From Caldilineaceae bacterium (GTDB lineage: Bacteria > Chloroflexota > Anaerolineae > Caldilineales > Caldilineaceae): 5,624 nt of DNA. Location of the stretch: positions 1 to 5,624 of the forward strand of contig JAPKMV010000267.1 in the NCBI GenBank assembly GCA_026645635.1, read 5' to 3'. This document shows positions 1 through 5,467 of this stretch, one piece after another. Each line of letters opens with the position of its first letter. The first letter of the stretch is position 1. The translations under genes were made by a program, and so were the position numbers. The notes under the pieces were generated by a model, which did no database searches, had not been told where the DNA came from, and saw only the letters and a list, made by a program, of their open reading frames with translations.

Positions 1-386
1 AGAAAACCGCGCCGCCGGAGGCAGCGCAGACCCATCCGATCTGGGCGGCATTGACCGGCGTCAGCGCCGGTTTCACCACGATGGTCGCCAATGCGGCTGG
101 GCCGATCATGATCGTCTACCTGCTGGCGATGCGGCTGCCCAAGCTCGTCTTCATGGGCACCTCCGCCTGGTATTTCTTTGTGCTCAACGTCTTCAAGGTG
201 CCGTTCAGTTACAATTTGGGGCTGATCAACCTGACGTCGCTGCGCATCAGCCTGGCGCTGATTCCCTTTGCCGTGCTCGGCGCCGTGAGCGGGCGCGTGC
301 TGATTCGCTACATCGACCAGGGACTATTTGAACTCCTGGCGATTGGGCTGACTTTGCTGGCTGGGTTGCGGCTGCTCTTCGGGTGA
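1..386 (+). CDS. TauE/SafE-family sulfite exporter-like permease, C-terminal part (5' truncated)
   Basis: The reading frame is open from base 3, the left window edge, to a TGA at 384-386, giving 127 residues of a longer protein. About four hydrophobic helices are visible, near residues 14-43, 49-67, 80-99 and 107-126, so this is an integral inner-membrane protein. The first helix pair carries the small-residue motif GVSAGFTTMVANAAGP, which resembles the start of the second half of TauE/SafE (DUF81) permeases. It is followed by a short K-containing loop and a FMGTSAWYFF helix typical of the family. Members of the family move sulfite, sulfoacetate or other organic anions across the membrane, but the substrate cannot be read from this fragment. 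A TTG at 51 is internal to the domain and is not taken as the start. The 3' end overlaps the convergent small gene by 63 bp. The family call is from motif recognition and is fairly secure. Confidence 0.85.
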   Translation, partial: KTAPPEAAQTHPIWAALTGVSAGFTTMVANAAGPIMIVYLLAMRLPKLVFMGTSAWYFFVLNVFKVPFSYNLGLINLTSLRISLALIPFAVLGAVSGRVLIRYIDQGLFELLAIGLTLLAGLRLLFG

Positions 387-629
387 GGCGCCATCAGGCA
401 CGGTGCGATGCGCGGCGAGTCGACTCACCCGCGCATTCCGATGCCCATCCGCGCTGCTGGCATGAAGAAACATCACCAACGCCGGCAAATCGGTGAACGT
501 GTGGCGCTCCCCGGTCATGACATTCTCGACCATCCAACGCCGGGCGCCGCTGGCCGTGCACCAGGTGCGTAGGAGATAGGACTCATACCTGGTGGCTGTA
601 TCCAAAAATGTTTCGAGGGCATCAAACAT
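324..629 (-). CDS. Small protein of unknown function with conserved 'YLLR-W...TGER...F' core
   Basis: This encodes 101 residues, with ATG at 629-627 and TAG at 326-324. A good ribosome site, AAGGA, lies 5 nt before the ATG, which supports both the gene and its start. Residues 1-56 form a plausible compact domain: an N-terminal helix, then YLLRTW, a charged turn, RWMVENVMTGERHTF, and DLPALVMFLH. I recognise this pattern (YLLR-W, W-x-x-ENV-x-TGER, F-x-x-L-x-x-L-x-x-FL) from small uncharacterised proteins common in Chloroflexi, but no function is known to me. Residues 57-101 lack hydrophobic structure and end in a Q/P/S-rich tail. That tail is largely the part read opposite the permease gene, so it may have arisen by read-through into the convergent gene. 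There is no signal peptide or membrane helix, so it is probably cytosolic. It is divergent from the large regulator gene at 960 and shares a 330-bp regulatory region with it. Confidence 0.72.
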   Translation of the reverse strand: MFDALETFLDTATRYESYLLRTWCTASGARRWMVENVMTGERHTFTDLPALVMFLHASSADGHRNARVSRLAAHRTVPDGASPEEQPQPSQQSQPNRQEFK

Positions 630-634
630 CGTCT

Positions 635-639
635 TCCTT
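635..639 (-). promoter_or_regulatory. Ribosome binding site of the small minus-strand gene
   Basis: The minus strand reads AAGGA here, within GAAGGAAGACG, 5 nt before the ATG at 629. It is the best Shine-Dalgarno match among the genes of this window and fixes the start of the 101-residue protein. Confidence 0.7.
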
Positions 640-672
640 CGTTGCGAACCAGCTCATCTCGCTCAGCCTGGC

Positions 673-698
673 GTGACCGGTCGCGGGACCCCGGCCAC
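673..698. repeat. GC-rich palindromic repeat, copy 1
   Basis: The arms are GTGACCGG (673-680) and CCGGCCAC (691-698). They pair with one A-C mismatch around a 10-base centre, TCGCGGGACC. The unit matches copy 2 (730-755) at 23 of 26 positions, at an exact offset of 57 bp. Within the centre, GGTC and GACC can also pair, so an alternative longer hairpin with a bulge is possible. It looks like a REP-like or other dispersed intergenic element. There is no T-tract on either side, so it does not look like an intrinsic terminator. Confidence 0.65.
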
Positions 699-727
699 GT
701 CTGGCTGAACCCGCCCCATCGTGTCTG

Positions 728-757
728 CTGTGGCCGGTCGGGGGACTCCGGCCACAG
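728..757. repeat. GC-rich palindromic repeat, copy 2 (perfect 10-bp stem)
   Basis: CTGTGGCCGG (728-737) and CCGGCCACAG (748-757) are perfect inverted repeats around a 10-base centre, TCGGGGGACT. The 26-bp core (730-755) repeats copy 1. Relative to copy 1, position 733 is G where copy 1 has A, which restores a full stem, and two other changes fall in the centre. Variation that keeps the stem hints that the folded form matters. Read from the minus-strand gene, both copies would lie in the 5' leader if transcription starts near 760. Confidence 0.7.
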
Positions 758-768
758 TCGATGGCAGC

Positions 769-774
769 ATTATT
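769..774 (-). promoter_or_regulatory. Candidate -10 element for the small minus-strand gene
   Basis: The minus strand reads AATAAT at 774-769, 5 of 6 matches to TATAAT, inside an AT-rich stretch (ATAAATAAT, 777-769) in otherwise GC-rich DNA. The expected -35 position (about 797-792) has no TTGACA match. It is instead overlapped by the GTGAC direct repeats, which end 11 bp upstream of this -10. That is the arrangement expected of an activator-dependent promoter. The resulting leader would be about 130 nt and would contain both palindromic repeats. Confidence 0.35.
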
Positions 775-783
775 TATCCGCCT

Positions 784-814
784 GCGTGACGGCAGCGTGA
801 CAGCGCATTCACCG
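784..814. promoter_or_regulatory. 11-bp periodic direct repeat, candidate SARP-type operator
   Basis: GTGACGG (786-792) and GTGACAG (797-803) are heptamers separated by 4 bp. A weak third unit, TTCACCG (808-814), keeps the same 11-bp step with 4 of 7 matches. Counted as 11-mers from 784 and 795, the first two units agree at 9 of 11 positions. SARP-family activators are known to bind direct heptamer repeats with an 11-bp period near the -35 region, and the neighbouring gene at 960 encodes a SARP-like protein. Autoregulation, or control of the divergent small gene, is therefore plausible. The role is inferred; the repeat itself is plain in the sequence. Confidence 0.5.
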
Positions 815-894
815 TGTCAAAAACCGCCCGAAAATGCATGGCGCCCAGATAAATCCCGTGGCGGATGAGTTGTTTCCGTTAATGGTTTGTACAG

Positions 895-903
895 TGATAT
901 GAT
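895..903 (+). promoter_or_regulatory. Candidate extended -10 promoter of the large regulator gene
   Basis: TGATATGAT fits the extended -10 form TGnTATAAT with one change in the hexamer. No good -35 sits 16-18 bp upstream, which an extended -10 can tolerate. Transcription would start near 910, giving a leader of about 50 nt to the GTG at 960. A weaker alternative is GATAAA at 848-853. Confidence 0.4.
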
Positions 904-908
904 TACGC

Positions 909-922
909 GGTGCAAGAGCACC
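909..922 (+). other. Small leader hairpin upstream of the large gene
   Basis: GGTGC (909-913) and GCACC (918-922) form a perfect 5-bp stem with the tetraloop AAGA. If transcription starts near 910, this lies at the very 5' end of the mRNA, where such stems can protect a transcript from decay. It is followed by a direct repeat, CATGTC, at 927-932 and 936-941. The function is inferred. Confidence 0.3.
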
Positions 923-945
923 AGGTCATGTCGGCCATGTCCACT

Positions 946-950
946 GGGGG
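946..950 (+). promoter_or_regulatory. Weak ribosome binding site of the large regulator gene
   Basis: GGGGG lies 9 nt before the GTG start at 960, within GGGGGCGAG. It is a modest Shine-Dalgarno match. Together with the GTG start it suggests low translation, as expected for a large regulator. The frame is closed upstream by a TGA at 900-902, and no ATG, GTG or TTG lies between it and 960, so 960 is the most upstream possible start. Confidence 0.45.
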
Positions 951-959
951 CGAGCATCT

Positions 960-3900
960 GTGAGTGACGGTCAGCCAGCAAATCTCCGCATCAAATTATT
1001 CCAATCATTTGAAGTCACGCTTAACGGGCAGCCACCCGCCAAATTCGAAGCCGATACAGCGCGCGCCCTGCTTGCCTATCTTGCCGTACAGCCGAACAAG
1101 GTTATCAAGCGTGAGGCGCTGGCCACGCTGTTCTGGGACTCACAAGACACCGCAACAGCGCTGACCAATCTACGCGCCGCGCTGCGCCGGATTCGTCTGG
1201 GGCTGGGCAGCGCCGATGGCAATGAAACCGGAGCGCAGGAGGCGTCGCCCCAGGCAGAGGTCATCATCGCCGACCGCACGACTTTGACCTTCAACCCGGC
1301 GCACGCCTGGGTCGATGTGCTGGTCTTCGAGCAGATGATGGCGGAGGTGCGCCGCCATCAACACTCCGCCGTGGAAGAGTGCGCAGCCTGCATCGACCGC
1401 TTGAACGCGGCCGTCAGCCTCTATCGCGGTCCGTTTCTGGCCGATTTGACCCTCGACATCCAGCCGTTCGAGGAGTGGCGCCGCAGAGAGAGCGAGCGGC
1501 TGCAGCGGCTGGCAATGGCCGCGCTCTATACGTTGGGCGAACATGCCTTTCGCGCCGGCGCTTTCGCCGAGGCCAATGCCAGCGCCCGCCGCCAGATCAG
1601 CATCGAACCGTGGAACGAGGAGGCGCATCGCCAATTGATGCGCGTGCTGTTCGCCAGTGGTCAGCGCGTGGCGGCGCTGGCGCAGTATGAGATTTGTCGC
1701 CGCACGCTGGCTGAGGAATTGGGCGTCGATCCGGACGATGAGACCCAGACGCTCTACCTGCGCCTCCTGGCCGGCGAAAGCCCGACCCCGCGCGAGGTCG
1801 GCGATAGCCCATACCGGGGGCTGTCCTCCTTCGGTCGTGACGACGCCGACATATTTTTTGGGCGCAGCGCGGTGACTCAGCGTCTCCAGGCAGCCGTCAC
1901 CGGACCGGGGCGGGCAGTGGTTGTCGGTGCGTCAGGCAGCGGCAAAACGTCGGTGATCCAGGCTGGCCTGATTCCCGCCGTGCTGGGTCAGCGCGGCGAA
2001 GCCTATGTCGCGCCAGTTGTGGCGCCTGCGGCAGGGGACTTGGCGCATGTCATCGTGATGCGCCCCGGGCAGGACCCGGTCGCTGCGCTGCAGGAGGCGC
2101 TGGCCGAGCGGGGCGACAACGGCGGGACGCAGCTACTGCGCCATACGCTGCTGATCGTCGACCAGTTCGAGGAAGTCTTCACCGCCTGCAACGATGAAAC
2201 GCTGCGCACTACATTTATCGACCGGCTGTTGGCGCCGGCTGTCCAGGGAGATGCGCCCACCCCCAGGCTGCTGCTGGCCATGCGCGCCGATTTCATGGGC
2301 GAAGCCTTGCGCTATCCTGCGTTGGCCGATCTGCTGCAGAACCATACCATTCTGATCGGGCCGTTGAGCCGCAGCGAGCTGCGCCAGGTCATCGAGGAGC
2401 CGGCGCGACTGCGTGGCGTTGCATTCGAGCCAGGGCTGGTCGACCGGCTGCTGGTGGATATCGGCGATGGGCCGGGCCAGTTGCCGCTGCTCCAATTTGC
2501 CCTGACCCAGTTGTGGGAGCATCAGAGCGACGGTTGGGTGACGCACGAGGCATTCGACGCCATCGGCGGTGTGCGCGGCGCGCTGGCTGGCTACGCCGAG
2601 AAGGTGTTTGCCGCGCTGTCGCCCGCCGAACAGGTGCAGGCGCCCCACATCTTTCTCACGCTGGTGCGTCCCTCACAGGATGCGCAGGATGTACGGCGCA
2701 TGGCCACCCGCAGTGAGATTGGCGAGGCGCGGTGGCCGCTGGTGCAGCACCTGGCCGACGCGCGCCTGCTGGTCACCAACCACAACCCGCGGACAGGTGA
2801 GACGGCTGAACTGGTGCACGAGGCGCTGATTCGCGAATGGCGGCGGTTACAGACCTGGCTCAACCTGGATCGCGAGTTCCAGACCTGGCGCCAACGCACC
2901 CGCGCGGCGTTGACCGTCTGGCAGGAGAACCCGAACGACGAAACCAACTTGCTGCAAGGCGCCCGGCTGCTGGAAGCAGAACGGTGGATGGTCGAGCGCG
3001 CGGATGAGATTACGGTGCAGCACCGCGACTTCATTGCCGCCAGTGTGGCGGCACGCGAGCGGCGCACCCTGGCCGAAGAAGCAGCGCGCCAACGAGAACT
3101 GGAGAGCGCCCAGGCACTGGCCAAGAGCGAACACGCCCGCGCCGAGGACGAGGCGCGCGGCCGGCGGCAACTGTCATGGCTCACCTTCGTCCTCGTCGTC
3201 GTGGCAGTGATTGCCGCCTTTACGGCCGTCCTGGCCTTCCGCGCGCAGCAGACTGCCGACGCCGAGCGCGCCAATGCCGAAGAGACGGCGCGGATCGCAC
3301 TGGCGCGCCAGTTAAGCGCCCAGGCGATCAATGCCCAGGAGACGCAGATCGACCTGGCGCTCCTGCTCAATGCCGAATCGCTGTCACGTAGCCCCGGCCC
3401 GCGCGACAGCGCCGAACTGCTGTTGAAGACCGACATCGACCCGCGGCTGCGCCGCATCATGTACGGCGTCAACGGTGCGATCTACGGCGTGCATCTGCAG
3501 GCCGACGAAGCCAGCGTCCTTGCTCACAACGAATTCGGCAGCGTGCTGCTGTGGGATGAAAACGGACGGCAGAGCACCCTATTGGGCGCCACCGTCGAAG
3601 AGCAGCAGGGCGTGGTCTTCAGCCCGCGCGGCAGCAGGATGGCGACCTGGCGCGGCGGCGGCCCCATCACCGTGCGCGACGCCGAAACAACGGCTCCCTT
3701 ATTCGAGATCGCCTCCCCCGATGGCGGCGGTCTCTACAACATCGCCTTCTCACAGGATGACAGCCGCCTGGTCGTGTTCTGGGAGAATGAAAGATTCCAG
3801 ATCTGGGAGACCGCAAGCGGCGAACTCGTGGAAGAATTCGCGGTGGGCGAATATGCGACGAATCTGGTCAAACAGAGTATGCCGGCAGTAGTCACACCCG

Positions 3901-5372
3901 ACGGCCACGTGATCGTCCTCGTCGACGAAAAGGACAACATTCCCCTCATCGTTCTCTGGGACATCGCCGAAGATGAAGCCGTTGCCACCCTGCCGCAGAA
4001 TCACACCGACGAAGTGCATCAGGTGAGCGTCAGTCCCGACGGTGCACTGCTGGCGACCGCCAGCTATGACGGTAGTGTGCGCTTGTGGGACGTGGCGACG
4101 GGCGCACAGCGCGGTGACGCGCTGCTCGGGCACACGGCGCGGGCGCTTTCGGTTGTCTTCAGCCCCGACGGCAGCACCCTGGTCAGCGGCGGCGCCGACG
4201 ACCAGGCGATTTTGTGGGACGTGGCCACGGGCCAGCAAAAGGGCGCACCGCTGCGCGGCCACAGCAGTGCGGTGCGCGCCGCCGCATTCAGCACGGACGG
4301 CGCAACGCTCGTCACCGGCGACAGCGATGGCCGCGCGCTGGTCTGGGATGTCGGCATGATGCAGGAACTGCGCGGCCACAGCGACCGGGTGCGCGCCATG
4401 CTGCTCAGCCCGGACGAGCGCACCCTGGTGACAGCCGGCTTCGACAAAGAAATCATTGTACGCGACGCCGCGACCCTGGACATCGCACGGCAGATTGCCA
4501 CCGACCACCAGAACGCGATCCTCAATGCCGCCTTCAGCCCCGACGGCGCCACTTTCGCCACGGTTGATGCGGGTGGGCTGTTGGTCTTGTGGGATACGGC
4601 CACCTGGGCGCCGCGTCACGTGCTCCGCTCTGAGGTGCAAAACCAGTTGTTAGGGCTGGCGTTCAGCCCCGACAGCCAGCGCGTGGCAACCGGCGCATTC
4701 AACGGCATTGTTGCCGTGCACGATGTGATGACCGGCGCGCCAGTTGGCGAGCCATTCCAGGCCCACGAAAATGGCTGGGCGATGAGTCTGGTGTACAGCC
4801 CCGACGGGCAGCGGCTCTATTCGGGCAGTTCCGGGCAGACGATTCGCATGTGGGACGCCAACACCTTTGCCCCGATCGGCGAGCCGCTGGAAGGCCACAC
4901 CAACTGGGTGACCGATCTGATCATGTCGCCCGACGGTGCTGAGTTGGTCTCGGCAAGCAGCGACGAAACCATCCGCGTCTGGGATGCCCAGACCGGCGAA
5001 CCCCTGGGCGAGCCGCTTGTGGGGCACAGTCGCCCCGTCTGGAGCGTCAACTTCCGCACCCTCGACGGTGATCTGGCCCTGGCGTCGATCGGCGCCGATG
5101 GCAAAATCATCTGGTGGGATTGGGCAACGCGCACACCGCTGGCGCCGCCGCTGCAGACCGGTCAGGAGACCGAATGGATGCGGCTTAGCGCCGATGGAAA
5201 GCGCCTGCTGGTGAGTTTCATGGGTCCGGTCGTCCAAGTGATCGACGCCGACATGACGCCCTGGCCGCAGCGCGCCTGCGAGATCGCCAATCGCAACATG
5301 ACGGAAGCCGAATGGACTGACTATCTCCCCACCCTGCCCTATCAGGCCACCTGCCCAGACACAGCGGATTAG
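960..5372 (+). CDS. SARP-like winged helix/BTAD - nSTAND1 NTPase - transmembrane - WD40 fusion regulator
   Basis: This encodes 1470 residues, GTG start to TAG at 5370. Residues 9-95 form an OmpR-like winged helix (RALLAYLA at 35-42; LFWD at 57-60; NLRAALRRIR at 70-79). Residues about 118-270 are a BTAD helical-repeat domain ending in EELGVDPDDET (252-262), as in SARP activators. Residues 284-302 (PYRGL...FFGR) open an nSTAND1-type P-loop NTPase. It has Walker A GASGSGKTS (323-331, K329), Walker B LLIVDQFEE (397-405, D401), MRADF (441-445), GPGQLPLLQFAL (504-515) and HEALIREW (620-627). An Ala/Glu/Arg-rich coiled coil (about 695-737) leads into one membrane helix (741-760), then a second helical stretch with LARQL (781-785) and ALLLNAES (800-807). 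About 14 WD40 blades follow (839-1432), then a tail (1433-1470). All key NTPase residues are present. The likely role is an ATP-switched transcriptional regulator with a propeller sensor or scaffold; ligand and targets are unknown. Arg/Lys before the helix suggests a cytosolic N-terminus. Confidence 0.93.
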   Translation: MSDGQPANLRIKLFQSFEVTLNGQPPAKFEADTARALLAYLAVQPNKVIKREALATLFWDSQDTATALTNLRAALRRIRLGLGSADGNETGAQEASPQAEVIIADRTTLTFNPAHAWVDVLVFEQMMAEVRRHQHSAVEECAACIDRLNAAVSLYRGPFLADLTLDIQPFEEWRRRESERLQRLAMAALYTLGEHAFRAGAFAEANASARRQISIEPWNEEAHRQLMRVLFASGQRVAALAQYEICRRTLAEELGVDPDDETQTLYLRLLAGESPTPREVGDSPYRGLSSFGRDDADIFFGRSAVTQRLQAAVTGPGRAVVVGASGSGKTSVIQAGLIPAVLGQRGEAYVAPVVAPAAGDLAHVIVMRPGQDPVAALQEALAERGDNGGTQLLRHTLLIVDQFEEVFTACNDETLRTTFIDRLLAPAVQGDAPTPRLLLAMRADFMGEALRYPALADLLQNHTILIGPLSRSELRQVIEEPARLRGVAFEPGLVDRLLVDIGDGPGQLPLLQFALTQLWEHQSDGWVTHEAFDAIGGVRGALAGYAEKVFAALSPAEQVQAPHIFLTLVRPSQDAQDVRRMATRSEIGEARWPLVQHLADARLLVTNHNPRTGETAELVHEALIREWRRLQTWLNLDREFQTWRQRTRAALTVWQENPNDETNLLQGARLLEAERWMVERADEITVQHRDFIAASVAARERRTLAEEAARQRELESAQALAKSEHARAEDEARGRRQLSWLTFVLVVVAVIAAFTAVLAFRAQQTADAERANAEETARIALARQLSAQAINAQETQIDLALLLNAESLSRSPGPRDSAELLLKTDIDPRLRRIMYGVNGAIYGVHLQADEASVLAHNEFGSVLLWDENGRQSTLLGATVEEQQGVVFSPRGSRMATWRGGGPITVRDAETTAPLFEIASPDGGGLYNIAFSQDDSRLVVFWENERFQIWETASGELVEEFAVGEYATNLVKQSMPAVVTPDGHVIVLVDEKDNIPLIVLWDIAEDEAVATLPQNHTDEVHQVSVSPDGALLATASYDGSVRLWDVATGAQRGDALLGHTARALSVVFSPDGSTLVSGGADDQAILWDVATGQQKGAPLRGHSSAVRAAAFSTDGATLVTGDSDGRALVWDVGMMQELRGHSDRVRAMLLSPDERTLVTAGFDKEIIVRDAATLDIARQIATDHQNAILNAAFSPDGATFATVDAGGLLVLWDTATWAPRHVLRSEVQNQLLGLAFSPDSQRVATGAFNGIVAVHDVMTGAPVGEPFQAHENGWAMSLVYSPDGQRLYSGSSGQTIRMWDANTFAPIGEPLEGHTNWVTDLIMSPDGAELVSASSDETIRVWDAQTGEPLGEPLVGHSRPVWSVNFRTLDGDLALASIGADGKIIWWDWATRTPLAPPLQTGQETEWMRLSADGKRLLVSFMGPVVQVIDADMTPWPQRACEIANRNMTEAEWTDYLPTLPYQATCPDTAD
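3474..5255 (+). repeat. Fourteen WD40 repeats within the regulator, probably two seven-bladed propellers
   Basis: Blade ends are marked by WD-like dipeptides whose Asp/Glu falls at residues 866, 907, 950, 1001, 1044, 1087, 1130, 1169, 1212, 1255, 1299, 1342, 1387 and 1429, a steady step of about 43. Blades 5-7, 9, 11 and 12 have clear S-x-DG cores, mostly with a GH or similar dipeptide near the blade start. Blades 1-4 and 14 are degenerate (VRD, IWE, VID, no GH). Fourteen blades fit two seven-bladed propellers. Blades 5 and 6 share nearly the same 20 bases at 4083-4102 and 4212-4231, one blade (129 bp) apart, with a single mismatch. Other blades are well diverged, so most duplications are old. 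Confidence 0.85.
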
Positions 5373-5398
5373 CGGCGGCGCCCCACCGAGATTCACGA

Positions 5399-5427
5399 TT
5401 GACAAGAGCTTCGAGTGATGATATATT
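5399..5427 (+). promoter_or_regulatory. Near-consensus sigma-70 promoter of the DeoR-type gene
   Basis: A perfect -35 TTGACA (5399-5404) and a -10 TATATT (5422-5427; 5 of 6) are separated by 17 bp, and the -10 is preceded by TGn (5419-5421). Transcription would start near 5434. This is the strongest promoter in the window and lies 26 bp after the stop of the large gene, so the DeoR gene need not be co-transcribed with it. Confidence 0.75.
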
Positions 5428-5428
5428 A

Positions 5429-5467
5429 CTTTCAATCGAAAGCAATCGTAATCAAAGGTAATGATTG
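5429..5467 (+). promoter_or_regulatory. Candidate operator repeats for autoregulation by the DeoR-type protein
   Basis: CTTTC-AATC-GAAAG (5429-5442) is a perfect 5-bp inverted repeat directly after the -10, over the predicted start site. From 5433 there are also three units at an exact 10-bp step: CAATCGAAAG, CAATCGTAAT and CAAAGGTAAT. AATCA (5450-5454) and TGATT (5462-5466) form a second inverted repeat. DeoR-family repressors usually bind repeated short TTTC- or GATT-like elements at their own promoter. A repressor bound here would block the promoter at 5399-5427. That these are the protein's own sites is inference. Confidence 0.5.

Larger units (their letters stand above)
630..959. other. 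Divergent intergenic region, 330 bp
   Basis: No gene is supported here. The stretch separates the minus-strand small gene from the plus-strand regulator gene. Its left half (630-760) holds two copies of a GC-rich palindromic repeat. Its middle (769-814) holds an 11-bp periodic direct repeat beside an AT-rich candidate -10 for the minus strand. Its right part (840-959) is less GC-rich and holds an extended -10 motif, a small hairpin and the ribosome site for the large gene. No tRNA or recognised riboswitch was seen. Confidence 0.7.

Noticed and set aside
51..386. TTG at 51 as the start of a short complete gene
   Set aside because: The same frame is open upstream to the window edge, and the TTG lies inside the first visible membrane helix of the permease.
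673..755. Possible CRISPR mini-array: two similar 26-bp palindromic repeats with a 31-bp spacer between them
   Set aside because: There are only two units, with three mismatches, no further repeats on either side and no cas-like gene in the window. A palindromic intergenic repeat pair explains it better.
728..757. Perfect GC-rich stem read as a rho-independent terminator
   Set aside because: No T-tract follows on either strand, the loop is 10 nt, and no gene end lies just upstream on either strand.
2591..3472. Long antisense frame (293 codons) opposite the NTPase/membrane region
   Set aside because: It is Ser/Arg/Ala-rich with no domain pattern and fully inside the well-supported large gene, a typical GC-rich shadow frame.
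3750..4640. Long antisense frame (296 codons) opposite the WD40 region
   Set aside because: Its periodic composition only mirrors the WD40 repeats on the other strand. No recognisable domain was seen.
5373..5398. GGCGGCGCC after the stop of the large gene as a terminator
   Set aside because: The palindrome is only six bases (GGCGCC), with no loop and no T-tract.
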